The notes under the pieces: generated by a model
Told to the model about the DNA's origin: nothing
The model's database searches: none
The model's input: the letters and a program-made list of their open reading frames with translations, nothing else
Program-made: the position numbers and the translations under genes
Origin: an uncultured Clostridium sp.
Lineage (GTDB): Bacteria > Bacillota > Clostridia > TANB77 > CAG-508
Length of the DNA stretch: 64,000 nucleotides
Direction: 5' to 3'
Assembly (NCBI GenBank): GCA_900553985.1
Contig: USFW01000005.1
Location: 1-64,000 of the forward strand
In this document: positions 25,686-35,523 of the stretch, in pieces
Layout: every line of letters begins with the position of its first letter
Numbering within the stretch: position 1 is the first letter of the stretch

Positions 25686-27915
25686 TTTTTTAGTTTATAT
25701 TCCAATCCTGTATTCCTTTTTTTGCTATCTATATTTTGAATCATATAATTAACTACATTGTCATTCCCAACAACTATTAATAATTTTTTAGCTCTAGTTA
25801 TTCCAGTATATAATAAGTTTCTTGTTAACAATATTGGTGCAGATGGTGGGATTGCCATAATTACTACATCAAATTCACTTCCGTTGTGCTTTATGTATTG
25901 TTATTGCATAACTATGTTCTATCTGGTCTAATTCTGAATAGTCATAATATGCTGTTTTATCATCATCAAATCTTATTTCTACAATTTTGTCTCTTTCACT
26001 TATTAATGTTATTGTTCCTATTTCGCCATTAAAAACTCCTTTTCCAACTTCTACATTTCCAGAAGCTGATTCCTTTTCCCAGTCTATATCATAATTATTT
26101 TTTACTTGCATTATTCTGTCTCCTACTCTAAATGTTGCTCCCATGTTTGATTTTTCTGGTAAGTTTTCTAAATTTGGATTTAGCTTTTCTTGCAAAGCTT
26201 TATTTAATTCTTTTGTGCCTAATAATCCTTTTTTAGTTGGCGTTAATACTTGTATACTTTGAAAGAAATCATAATCTCCATAATTTTTTAACCTTCCTGT
26301 GCATAATGATACTATTTGCATTAACATTTTTTCTTGAGAAACTTCTTTTACATAAAAGAAATCTTCCATAGTTTCTTCTGTTATTTCTCCATCTTCTTTT
26401 GATAAAAACTTTTCTCCATTGTTAACTCTATGTGCATTTAATATAATTTTTGATTTTGCAGCTTGTCTAAAAATTTTATCTAAATGGATTGTCGTTATTT
26501 CACTTGAAGATATTAAATCTTTTAAGACATTACCTGGGCCTACTGATGATAACTGGTCACAATCCCCTACTAAAATTAGTTTAGTTCCTTTATATATACA
26601 TTTTAAAAGGTAGCTCATGACAAACATATCAACCATTGATAGCTCATCCACTATTATTAAATCTGCATCTATTGGTGCTCCTTCGTATTCTGATGAACTT
26701 TGATAAAAATTATTTTCATCTATTTTTCCTATTTCTAGTAATCTATGTAAGGTTGAAGATTCTTTTCCTGTTGTTTCTGTCATTTTTTTTGCTGCTCTTC
26801 CTGTTGGTGCACACAAAACTACTTTGTTTCCTTTTTCTTCATAAATATCAATTATACTTTTTATAATTGTTGTTTTTCCTGTTCCTGGTCCACCAGTTAT
26901 TATAGTTACATTATTTTCATTTACCAGTTCTATTGATTCTTTTTGTTTTTCAGATAATTCTATATTAGAATTCATTTCTACTTTTTTTAATGCTGCTTTT
27001 ATATTTTTTATTTTCTTGGCATTAGATGATTCTTGAAGTCTTTTTATTCTTATTGCAATTTCTTGCTCTGTGTTATAGAAATAACTTAAATAAATCCAAG
27101 TTCCTGTTCCATCTTCTCTTTCTTCTATAATTATTTCATCTTTTGCCTTTAAATTTATTAATGCATCTTCTACATTTTCTGTCATTACATCTAGCAATGC
27201 TACCACATATTCAATTAAATTTTCTTTTAAAACACACGAATTGCCATTATATGTTGCTTTTATTAATGAATATTTCACTCCGGCTTTCTATTCTTTTATC
27301 ATTGTCATAGCTAATTCCTAGCTCTAACGCCATCTGGTCTATTTGCTTAAAGTCCACTCCTCTTGCTATATCTATCAAAATATATGGATCTGCTTCTATT
27401 TGTTCAATAGCATTTACTCCCAAAAGCTTATATACTTTTTTAGCAAATTCTGCTCCTATCCCAAACTTTTCTAAAAAACCAACTATTTGCCATACTTCCC
27501 AGTTTTCTAGAAAACTTTCTGACATCTCTAAAGCCTTTACTTCAGAAATACCTTTTATTTCTGATAACCTTTTAGGTTCAAATTTAAAAACTTGAATAGT
27601 TTCTTCTCCAAATTTTTTTATTATTCTTCTAGCTAATGCTTCACCTATTCCTTTTACATTTCCATTTGACAAATATTTCTCCAAAGCACTTAATGTTTGT
27701 GGCATTAATTTCTCAAAAGTTTCAACTTTAAACTGCCTTCCGTATTTTTTATGTTCTACAAAATTTCCTATTACTTTTAAATTATCTCCACTACCTACAA
27801 ATGGTAAGTATCCTACTATTGTTGTTAGTTCATCTTCTGTTTCAAAGTCTGCTATCATATAACTGTTAACTTCATTATAATAAACTATACTTTGAACCTC
27901 TCCTATTAATTCCAT
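25682..27915 (-). CDS. recD2: RecD2 helicase, split by two +1 frameshifts at CGG codons
   Basis: SF1B DNA helicase of the RecD2 family. It appears in three segments: 27915 to the CGG at 27280-27282, then to the CGG at 25881-25883, then to TGA at 25682. At each break, skipping the C of CGG and reading GGA restores the family sequence (KRIES-GVKYSLIKATYNG and TIHKAQ-GSEFDVVIMA). With two bases removed the gene is 743 codons plus stop, a normal length. N-terminal HhH region, Walker A GGPGTGKTT, Walker B DELSMVD and C-terminal motif with TGITRAKK are intact. Apart from these sites there is no decay, so it is either a functional gene read by frameshifting or a very recent double mutant. Confidence 0.85.
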
Positions 27916-28131
27916 CAATCTCTCCCTATACTGTCATTTTTATATTGATTTTTTAATTTATACTTATTTACTACTAACTCATAAAAATCATTATCTTTTT
28001 TACAATTTATCTATTTTTAATCTAATTACATTATATTTAATTATTCATGCTTTTTTGTATTATACTAAATTGATATATTTAATTAACTATACTCTCTTAT
28101 TTATATTTCATATATTAACCTAATTATTTAA

Positions 28132-28950
28132 TTAGCTTAATTCCTTTATCGCTTCTATATATTGCTCTTCATTTGGTGCTTTTCCGTGCCAACCAACTTG
28201 ATTTTCCATATATGAAATACCTTTTCCTTTTATAGTTTTCGCTATTATACATACAGGTCTATCTTTTATATTTTTAGCAACATCAAAAGCATCTATTATT
28301 TCTTGAACATTATGTCCATCTATTTTTATTATTTCAAATCCAAAACTTCTGAATTTTTCATCTATTGGATATGAGTTCATTACTTCTTCTATTTTTCCAT
28401 CTATTTGTAAGTTGTTATTATCAATTATTACACATAAATTATCTAATTTATATTTAGATGATGCCATAGCAGCTTCCCAAACTTGACCTTCTTCAATTTC
28501 TCCATCACCTAATATGCAATATACTCTATAATCCTTTTTACCCATTTTTCCTGCAATCGCCATTCCATTTGCTGCAGATAGTCCTTGACCTAAAGAACCT
28601 GTTGTCATGTCTACACCAGGGATTTTTTTCATGTCAGGATGTCCTTGTAAGTAACTATTTATATCTCTAAATGTTTTTAAATCTTCTAATGGAAAATATC
28701 CTCTATGTGCTAATACACTATATAATGCTGGCGAGCAATGCCCTTTTGATAATACTAATCTGTCTCTATCTTCCCATTTTGGATTTTTTTCATCTATTTT
28801 CATTTCTTTAAAATATAATACTGTTAGTATATCTGCAATTGATAATGATCCTCCAGGATGTCCTGAACTATGGCTGTATACTTCTTCTATTATTCCTTTT
28901 CTTATTTCTTTAGACATTTTTTCTAGTTCTTCTATATTTTCTAATATCAT
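28132..28950 (-). CDS. Transketolase, N-terminal subunit
   Basis: The thiamine-diphosphate half of a split transketolase, 272 residues. Visible are SHSSGHPGGSLSIAD, SKGHCSPALY, TTGSLGQGLSAANGMA and the TPP motif GDGEIEEGQVWEA ... DNNNLQIDG. The ATG at 28950 is chosen because GGAAGGT lies 9 bases upstream and the product starts like the family; the frame is open further. The C-terminal subunit (PYR domain), usually the next gene, is absent: the neighbour is recD2. Confidence 0.92.
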   Translation of the reverse strand: MILENIEELEKMSKEIRKGIIEEVYSHSSGHPGGSLSIADILTVLYFKEMKIDEKNPKWEDRDRLVLSKGHCSPALYSVLAHRGYFPLEDLKTFRDINSYLQGHPDMKKIPGVDMTTGSLGQGLSAANGMAIAGKMGKKDYRVYCILGDGEIEEGQVWEAAMASSKYKLDNLCVIIDNNNLQIDGKIEEVMNSYPIDEKFRSFGFEIIKIDGHNVQEIIDAFDVAKNIKDRPVCIIAKTIKGKGISYMENQVGWHGKAPNEEQYIEAIKELS

Positions 28951-28986
28951 AGAAATCTTACCTTCCTTCATTAATTTATTAATATT

Positions 28987-29007
28987 GGAGACTATAATAT
29001 AGTCTCC
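28987..29007. other. Palindrome before transketolase gene
   Basis: GGAGACTA/TAGTCTCC arms around five bases, located between the stop of the 29012 gene and the transketolase start. There is no T-run, so it may be a processing or operator site rather than a terminator. Confidence 0.4.
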
Positions 29008-29011
29008 ATTC

Positions 29012-29422
29012 TTAATATCGAACATGTTCATTTGAGTCATAAAATTCTTTTAAAATTATATTTTTCCGAACTTGTTTTTGTCTCGCATTTTTATATTTAA
29101 CCTCGACAATATTTCCTTTTGCAGTTCCTTCTTTATAACCAGTTGGAGGTATTTTATCCAATCCAATTTCCTTACATGAAAATTCATAACTCCAACCCAT
29201 TTTCTCGTCTTCTGGTTCATATAAGAATACAGATACTGATAAATCCAATATAGCAAAATCTAATTTTAAAGTTTTCAAATATCTGTTTTTACATTGTCTG
29301 TAAAGTACTTCAGATGCTTCAAAACATCCTCCATTTTCTAATCTCCGTTTTACTTTAATTGCAAGTTCTTTCTTTGCTTTTGCAATTACTTTTTGAGCTT
29401 CAATTACTTCTTTAATGTTCAT
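29012..29422 (-). CDS. Unknown protein, 136 residues
   Basis: I do not recognise this protein. The N-terminal ~35 residues are charged and helical (KEVIEAQKVIAKAKKELA), followed by mixed strands (LDFAILDLSVSVFLYEPE) and a basic end. There is no signal peptide or membrane segment. ATG at 29422 follows GGAGGG by 7 bases, so it is probably translated. It is the only intact gene of the window with in-frame CGG codons, two of them (29345-29347 and 29066-29068); skipping a base at either gives an early stop. This may mean CGG is still read here, or that the gene was acquired recently. Confidence 0.7.
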   Translation of the reverse strand: MNIKEVIEAQKVIAKAKKELAIKVKRRLENGGCFEASEVLYRQCKNRYLKTLKLDFAILDLSVSVFLYEPEDEKMGWSYEFSCKEIGLDKIPPTGYKEGTAKGNIVEVKYKNARQKQVRKNIILKEFYDSNEHVRY

Positions 29423-29480
29423 ACTTTTTCCCTCCATAATTCGAAAAAAATTAATATATAGTTTTTACTGTTACTCTAAA

Positions 29481-29509
29481 ATTATATCACATTTATCTTA
29501 TCTTTTACA
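29481..29509 (-). promoter_or_regulatory. Promoter of 29012 gene and transketolase
   Basis: Minus strand extended -10 TGATATAAT (the TATAAT is at 29486-29481) with a weak -35 TGTAAA 17 bases upstream. Confidence 0.5.
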
Positions 29510-29636
29510 TATTTATTAAATAAATTATATAATTTTTTTGAATTTGATATTATTGTTTCAATAATCTATTATCTTATTCTAAAAAGCCATTATATTTCTT
29601 AACAATTATTTCTCTTTAATAAATTTAGTATATTTC

Positions 29637-29665
29637 TTTACAAGCATCGTAAAATATAGTATATC
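29637..29665 (+). promoter_or_regulatory. Possible promoter of the PepV-like gene
   Basis: TTTACA (29637-29642), a 17-base spacer, TATATC (29660-29665), 20 bases before the ATG. Only a moderate match. Confidence 0.4.
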
Positions 29666-29684
29666 TAATGTAAGGAGTGATTCT

Positions 29685-31091
29685 ATGTTTAATAAATACA
29701 TTGAGAATAAAAAAGAAGAAATAATAACCAATTTACAAAAATTAATTCAAATTCCTAGCATATATGAAAAATCAGATATCCCATCTACACCATTTGGAAA
29801 AAACGTAAATGATGCTTTAAATTTCATGTTGAATTTAGGAAAAGCAATGGGATTTAGAACTAAAAATATTGACGGTTATTGTGGTTATATAGAATTTGGA
29901 GAAGGTGAAGATTTAGTAGGAATTATTGGTCATTTAGATGTAGTTCCTACTGATGAAGGATGGACATATCCACCCTTTAGTGGAACAATTTTTGATAATA
30001 AAATATATGGGAGAGGAGCAATAGATGATAAAGGGCCTGTTATAGCTTCTTTATATGCTATGAAATCTATTTTTGATACTTGTAAAATACATAAAAGAGT
30101 TAGATTGATTTTGGGTTTAGACGAAGAAAAGTCTTGGAAATGTATTAACTACTATAAAAATCATGAAGAAAAACCAACTATTGGATTTAGCCCTGATGCT
30201 GATTTTCCTTGCATTTATGCTGAAAAATCCATTCTTTCATCTTGCATTTCTCTTGATTACAATAAATATAATAAAGAAAATATTTATATAGAAGAAATTA
30301 ATTGTAATAATAATCCTTTAAATGTTGTTCCTAAATTTTGCTCTGTAACATTGAAAATAAATAATGATAAAATATCTATTGATAAACTTATAGATGATGT
30401 AAAAAATATTATAAATAATCATAATTTTGAAATAGATATTTATAAACAAAATTATAGTTCTTTAAAATTAACTTCACATGGAGTTGGTGCTCATTCTGCT
30501 CATCCTGAACTAGGTGTAAATGCAATATCCAGACTTATTGTTGTTTTATATGAACTATTTAAGTTATATAGTATTAATATCCCATTATTTGATTTTTTTA
30601 ATAGTTATATATATACACAATATAATGGAGAAAACTTAAAAATTGATTTTAGTGATGAATCTGGTAAATTAACTTTAAATGTTGGGAATTTTTCTTTGGA
30701 AAATAGTGAATTAAAAATCAAACTAAATATGCGTATTCCTATTCATACACAAATTGAAAATGTAGAAAATTCTTTTATTAATATTTTATCTGATTTTGAT
30801 GATGTAAAATATAAAGAAATTGCAAGAAAAGATTCTTTATTTGTTCCTAAAGATTCCTTTCTTGTAAAAACTCTTTCTAATATATTTAATAAAATGAATA
30901 ATTCTTTTATTGAACCTATTGCAATCGGTGGTGCAACTTATGCTCGTGCTTTTGATAATTGTGTTTCTTTCGGTGCTAATATGCCTGGAAATAAAGATAT
31001 GTGTCATCAAACTGATGAGTTTATTTCTATTGATAATTTGATGTTTGCTTGTAATGTTTATGCAAAGGCCATATATGAAATTAGTAAATAA
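29685..31091 (+). CDS. pepV: M20 family dipeptidase, PepV-like
   Basis: A zinc aminopeptidase or dipeptidase, 468 residues. Metal and catalytic motifs: GIIGHLDVVP, GRGAIDDKGPV, LGLDEEKSWK, SPDADFP and, near the end, GGATYARAF and GANMPGNKDMCHQTDE. These are those of PepV, which cleaves dipeptides in the cytosol. An AAGGAG site precedes the ATG at 29685. A strong hairpin shared with the convergent gene follows the stop. Confidence 0.93.
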   Translation: MFNKYIENKKEEIITNLQKLIQIPSIYEKSDIPSTPFGKNVNDALNFMLNLGKAMGFRTKNIDGYCGYIEFGEGEDLVGIIGHLDVVPTDEGWTYPPFSGTIFDNKIYGRGAIDDKGPVIASLYAMKSIFDTCKIHKRVRLILGLDEEKSWKCINYYKNHEEKPTIGFSPDADFPCIYAEKSILSSCISLDYNKYNKENIYIEEINCNNNPLNVVPKFCSVTLKINNDKISIDKLIDDVKNIINNHNFEIDIYKQNYSSLKLTSHGVGAHSAHPELGVNAISRLIVVLYELFKLYSINIPLFDFFNSYIYTQYNGENLKIDFSDESGKLTLNVGNFSLENSELKIKLNMRIPIHTQIENVENSFINILSDFDDVKYKEIARKDSLFVPKDSFLVKTLSNIFNKMNNSFIEPIAIGGATYARAFDNCVSFGANMPGNKDMCHQTDEFISIDNLMFACNVYAKAIYEISK

Positions 31092-31106
31092 TTTAAATTA
31101 AAATAA

Positions 31107-31147
31107 TTTAGTCTGCTTATTGTTTTGGTTAACAATAGCAGACTAAA
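31107..31147. terminator. Hairpin between convergent genes
   Basis: Arms TTTAGTCTGC and TATTGTT with complements and one bulged base, 17 paired bases, loop TTGGTT. It lies 15 bases after the pepV stop and 40 after the stop of the opposite gene, so it may serve both. Confidence 0.65.
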
Positions 31148-31186
31148 TTCAGTTTAATTTCTCTTATACCAATAGCTAATAGCTTT

Positions 31187-33145
31187 CTATTTTTTCCAAT
31201 TTATGATTCTCATTCCTTTTATAGCTCCCCATGGTGCTCCTTGGATTGAGTCTTTAGTTTTGTCTATATTAATAGAATTTAAATTTTTACTTTCATTAAA
31301 AGCACCTATATCTATTGTTTCAACTGTACTAGGAATATTAATTTCATTCAATCCATTGCAATAATTAAAACTATTAGAAATCTTTTTTAATCCTTTAGGT
31401 AGATTTATTTTTGTCATTCCAGCTTGTGCATGAAATGCTAATTTTCCTATTTCTTTTACATTTTCATTAACATTAAATTCCCCTTTTATTTCAGATAATA
31501 CTGTGCACAATTCTGTCTTATTTTTATTATATAAAACATTATCTTCTATAATATAATTTGGATTTTCTGCATGTATCGTTACTTTTCCCGAATAATTTTT
31601 GTATTTGAATAAGTAATGTATATCTGTTACATTTGCTCCTATTTTTATCTCTTCAACTTTTTTGCAATTCGAAAATGCCTGCTGACCTATCTCCTCTAGC
31701 GAATCAGGTAATATTATGTTCTTTGCATTAATAACTGGCTTAAAAGCATAAACTCCTATACTTAGAATATCTTCTTCTTTTAAATCTATATTTTCTTCTT
31801 TTGAATAACAAATTACTACTTTTTTAGCATCTTTTGTATATAGTATTTTTTTATTTTCATTTATGGCATATGTTTTATTCGTACTCGCTAATTTTATTTC
31901 ATTAATTGTCGTTGGTAAATATTCTGGCAATATATATTCTATTGTTTCAGGAATATTAATCTTTTCAATGTTTGTATATTTACTTATATTTATCTCAAAT
32001 CTTGTTATTCCATCTGGAATTTCAAATGTGTTTATATTATTTAAATATTTATCGGATATAAATATAATATTCTCTTTATTTTTTGTCATTAACATTCCAC
32101 TTTCATATATAAATTGTGGATTTTCTCCTTCTATTATTATATTGTTTAATTTCGAACAAAATGAAAATGCATTTGAAGAAATTTCTTTTATTTTTTCAGG
32201 AAGTACTATCTCTTCAATACCTGTATCAGCTAATGCATATTGTGATATTTTTTCTGTATTTTCAGATAATATTATACTTTTTAAATTTATAGCTCCATTG
32301 AAAACATATCCTCTAATTTCATTAACTTTAGAAGGAATTTTTATTTTCTCTAAAGATACCGTATTAGAAAAACATGAGCTCTCTATTTTTATTAAACTTT
32401 CTGGCATTGAAATATTTTTTAGTTTTACACATCCTGAAAATGCTGATTGTCCAATAATTTCAACACCTTCTTCCATTATCACTGTTTCTAATGTTGGATT
32501 ATATGCAAATGCTCTTGTACCTATTTCTTTTACACTTCCTGGTATTATAATTGTTTTTAATCCTTCTACTTCTGCAAATGCTCCTTCTCCTATCTTTGTT
32601 ACTGTGTCAGGTATTTTTAGTGTTCCTGTTTCATCTACTAATAGTAAATTTCCATCTGATGATAATAATTCTCCTTCTTCTGTTATATCATATGGATTTA
32701 CTTGTATTCCTAAACTTTGTGCTACTTTTATCTCATTCAGATCTTTTGTATTGATTAATAAATTTCCCTTTATTATTTCAAACTTTTCCATATCATCATT
32801 ATTTATAGTTGTTATTATATCCTTTATGTTTCCTTCTTCATCTTGCTTCTTTGTATTATACAATAAACTTGATTTACTCGCTTCTAATGTATTTTCTAAG
32901 AAATTCATATTTTCTGCATATTTATTAGTTTTATATAAATTAACTTCTTCTTTGTAAGTTGAGAATGTAGTGGCCAATTTTGATTCTTTAGCATTTTTTA
33001 TTACTCCATTATCTTCTGTTAGCATTGCAATACTCACTCCTGCTAGGATTAATAAGACTATTATCGTTATCACTAATGCAATTAGTGTTATTCCTTTTTC
33101 TTTTTTAGATCTTCGACTTTTTTCCTTAATTTTATGTTTTTTCAC
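31187..33145 (-). CDS. Leucine-rich-repeat surface protein with prepilin-like N-terminus
   Basis: 652 residues. A Lys/Arg-rich head and GITLIALVITIIVLLILAG (about residues 19-37) form a prepilin-type processing and membrane segment. After a linker (to ~170), the rest is made of BspA-type leucine-rich repeats (LRR_5), about 23 residues each, with motifs such as IGEGAFAEVEGLKTIIIPGS. The start is GTG at 33145, 7 bases after AGGAGG. It has its own promoter at 33188-33216. Probably a cell-surface or pseudopilus-associated adhesin; the partner at the left window edge shares the same N-terminus. Confidence 0.88.
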   Translation of the reverse strand: MKKHKIKEKSRRSKKEKGITLIALVITIIVLLILAGVSIAMLTEDNGVIKNAKESKLATTFSTYKEEVNLYKTNKYAENMNFLENTLEASKSSLLYNTKKQDEEGNIKDIITTINNDDMEKFEIIKGNLLINTKDLNEIKVAQSLGIQVNPYDITEEGELLSSDGNLLLVDETGTLKIPDTVTKIGEGAFAEVEGLKTIIIPGSVKEIGTRAFAYNPTLETVIMEEGVEIIGQSAFSGCVKLKNISMPESLIKIESSCFSNTVSLEKIKIPSKVNEIRGYVFNGAINLKSIILSENTEKISQYALADTGIEEIVLPEKIKEISSNAFSFCSKLNNIIIEGENPQFIYESGMLMTKNKENIIFISDKYLNNINTFEIPDGITRFEINISKYTNIEKINIPETIEYILPEYLPTTINEIKLASTNKTYAINENKKILYTKDAKKVVICYSKEENIDLKEEDILSIGVYAFKPVINAKNIILPDSLEEIGQQAFSNCKKVEEIKIGANVTDIHYLFKYKNYSGKVTIHAENPNYIIEDNVLYNKNKTELCTVLSEIKGEFNVNENVKEIGKLAFHAQAGMTKINLPKGLKKISNSFNYCNGLNEINIPSTVETIDIGAFNESKNLNSINIDKTKDSIQGAPWGAIKGMRIINWKK

Positions 33146-33187
33146 TTTTTTTCCTCCTCTTATGTATTATTTATTATTCATATTATA

Positions 33188-33216
33188 AATATACCAAAAC
33201 GAACCAAAAAGTGCAA
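33188..33216 (-). promoter_or_regulatory. Promoter of the LRR protein gene
   Basis: Minus strand TTGCAC (33216-33211), a 17-base spacer, TATATT (33193-33188). Confidence 0.65.
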
Positions 33217-33298
33217 TACTTTTATAGGGTATTTTTAGGATTACTTTTGTGAGACAATTATACTAATTTATATTTATTTTTTATTGAGGAGGAACTAT

Positions 33299-33508
33299 AT
33301 GTTTGAAATTTCTAAATATAAAAAAAGTAATGTTAAAATTTCTATTAGGTTACCTGAAAATATGAACGATACATTAAGAAAAATTGCTAAAAAAGAAAAT
33401 ATGAGTTTTAATAATGTGATTGTAAGTTGTATTCAAAATTCTTTAGATGAAATGGACTTAAAAAAATATGATAATGTTGATATTTATGGTGAAAATAATT
33501 TAATTTAA
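33299..33508 (+). CDS. Ribbon-helix-helix protein
   Basis: 69 residues. A CopG/Arc-like ribbon-helix-helix pattern is visible: strand KISIRLPENM, helix NDTLRKIAKKENM, helix SFNNVIVSCIQNSLDEM. Probably a small DNA-binding protein, possibly an antitoxin-like regulator, but no toxin gene lies next to it. The ATG at 33299 is 6 bases after GAGGAGG; the in-frame TTG at 33284 overlaps that site and is unlikely. Confidence 0.75.
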   Translation: MFEISKYKKSNVKISIRLPENMNDTLRKIAKKENMSFNNVIVSCIQNSLDEMDLKKYDNVDIYGENNLI

Positions 33509-33593
33509 AAATAATAATTTAACAAATCTTTACATAAATTATTTTTAGAAATATTCTTGTTAGTCATGTATAAAATTTAAGTATTTTTACTAA

Positions 33594-33641
33594 AAAAGAC
33601 AGTTCTAAAATATAACTTTTTATACTTTAGAACTGTCTTTT
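33594..33641. terminator. Bidirectional terminator
   Basis: A 16-base perfect stem AAAAGACAGTTCTAAA with its complement and a 16-base loop. It lies between the RHH gene (+) and ftsH (-), and T-runs are present on both strands. Confidence 0.8.
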
Positions 33642-33685
33642 ATCATTTTTATAATAAATTATCGTAAAAAATTTAATATATATTC

Positions 33686-35503
33686 TTATTCCTCTTCAAA
33701 AATCTTATTAAATTCTTGTTCATTTATTTTTTCTTTTCTCAACAAAGTATCTGCTATCTCATCTAGCTTATCTCTATGTTCTCTTAATAATATTTGAGCA
33801 TCATTATATGCTGTATCTATTAGCAATTTAACTTCTTGTCCAATTCTATCTCCAATATTCTCACCAAACATTTGAATTTCATATGGCTCTTTTCCTTGGA
33901 AATCTATTGGTCCTAATTTATCACTCATACCATATTTAGTTACCATATCTCTTGCTATTTGAGTTGCTACTTCTATATCATTACTTGCTCCCGTTGATAT
34001 ATCATCTAAAACCAATTTTTCTGCTGCTCTTCCTCCTAATAATGCTATCAGTTTTTCTTGCATTTCTGTTTTAGAAATATAGTATTTGTCTTCATTTGTT
34101 TTATACATTGTATATCCACCAGCAACACCTCTTGGTATTATTGATACTTCTTTTACATTTGTTTGAGTTGGTAAATATCTACTTACTACTGCATGTCCAG
34201 CTTCGTGATATGCTGTTAATTTTTTGTCTTTATCTGATATAATTCTATCTTTCTTTTCTAATCCAACTGTAACTTTTTTTACTGCTTCTTCTATATCGTC
34301 ATTTTCTATTTCTTCGTGTTTATTTTTAGTAGCAATAATTGCTGCTTCGTTTAAAATATTTTCTAATTCAGCTCCTGTAAATCCTGCTGTATCTTCTGCA
34401 ATACTTTCTAAATTTACATTCCCTGATATTTTTTTATCTTTACTATGAATTTTTAATATTTCTAATCTTCCTTTTAAGTCTGGTGTTGGTATTGTTATTT
34501 GTCTGTCAAATCTTCCTGGTCTTAATAATGCTTTGTCTAACATTTCTGGTCTATTTGTAGCTGCCAATACTATTATTGTTTCTTCTGAACCAAATCCGTC
34601 CATTTCAACTAATAATTGATTTAATGTTTGATTATTTTCTGATTCTGCTCCACTGTTTGATGTTCTTCTTGAGCCTATTGCATCAATTTCATCTATAAAT
34701 ACTATACATGGTGCTAGTTTTCTTGCTTTATCAAATAATTTTCTAACTCTTGATGCTCCTAAACCTGCAAACATTTCTATAAACTCAGATCCACTCATTG
34801 ATATAAACGGAACATCTGCTTCTCCTGCAATTGCTTTTGCTATTAGAGTTTTACCTGTTCCTGGTTTTCCATATAATAGTACTCCTTTTGGAATTCTTGC
34901 TCCCATTTTCGTAAATTTTTCTGGTTCTTTTAGAAATTCAACTATTTCTTTTAATTCGCCTTTTTCTTCTTCTAATCCAGCAACATCATCAAATTTTATC
35001 TTTGTCTTTCTTTCAGTTTCATCATAAACTTTTCCTTTTTCCCCAAGACCTTGCATTTTAAAAATCATTACAAATAGTGCAACCATAACAGCCGTTGGTA
35101 AAATTGAAAGAAGCATTCCTGGTAATTGTACAAAAAAGCTTTGTGGTTTTTGTACTAATTCTATTTCATTTCCTTCTGCTACTTTTGTTTGAATTAAAGT
35201 TATAAATGCTTCTGTGTCTGGTATTAATGCTTTCTTTTCCTCTTCTTCATTTTTCATTTTTACTTTAGCATTTTTACTTCCTGTTGTTAACTCAACTTTT
35301 TCTACATTTCCATATGATATTTCTTTTATCAAATCTGTATATGCTAGTATATTTTTATCTTCTTCTTTTTTATCTTTCATTAGATACACTGTTGTTACTA
35401 TTAATACTGCCAATAAAAGTAATAGTATTATTATTAACCAAAGATTTTTTTTGTTTTCTTTTTTATCTTTTTTTTGATTTATTTTTTCTTTATCTTGATT
35501 CAT
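33686..35503 (-). CDS. ftsH: ATP-dependent zinc metalloprotease FtsH
   Basis: Membrane-bound AAA+ protease, 605 residues. Two membrane segments at about residues 20-42 and 125-150 enclose an external domain. Walker A GKPGTGKT, Walker B CIVFIDEID and SRH region ATNRPEMLDKALLRPGRFDR are followed by the zinc motif HEAGH and a conserved Asp further on. It is the last gene of an alr-DUF1189-ftsH run (gap of 20 bases). Confidence 0.97.
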   Translation of the reverse strand: MNQDKEKINQKKDKKENKKNLWLIIILLLLLAVLIVTTVYLMKDKKEEDKNILAYTDLIKEISYGNVEKVELTTGSKNAKVKMKNEEEEKKALIPDTEAFITLIQTKVAEGNEIELVQKPQSFFVQLPGMLLSILPTAVMVALFVMIFKMQGLGEKGKVYDETERKTKIKFDDVAGLEEEKGELKEIVEFLKEPEKFTKMGARIPKGVLLYGKPGTGKTLIAKAIAGEADVPFISMSGSEFIEMFAGLGASRVRKLFDKARKLAPCIVFIDEIDAIGSRRTSNSGAESENNQTLNQLLVEMDGFGSEETIIVLAATNRPEMLDKALLRPGRFDRQITIPTPDLKGRLEILKIHSKDKKISGNVNLESIAEDTAGFTGAELENILNEAAIIATKNKHEEIENDDIEEAVKKVTVGLEKKDRIISDKDKKLTAYHEAGHAVVSRYLPTQTNVKEVSIIPRGVAGGYTMYKTNEDKYYISKTEMQEKLIALLGGRAAEKLVLDDISTGASNDIEVATQIARDMVTKYGMSDKLGPIDFQGKEPYEIQMFGENIGDRIGQEVKLLIDTAYNDAQILLREHRDKLDEIADTLLRKEKINEQEFNKIFEEE

Positions 35504-35523
35504 AACCTTTCCTTTCTTCCCCT

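Noticed and set aside
25682..27915. Calling recD2 a plain pseudogene
   Set aside because: Apart from the two one-base shifts, all helicase motifs and the C-terminus are intact, and a third unrelated gene has the same break at the same codon. Sequencing error or recent mutation remains possible but is not the simplest reading.
28987..29007. Terminator before the transketolase gene
   Set aside because: The palindrome is good but has no T-run on either side, so it is listed only as a palindrome.
31863..32957. Long plus-strand ORF of 364 codons
   Set aside because: It lies opposite the leucine-rich-repeat gene, has no ribosome site, and its sequence is the mirror of the repeats.
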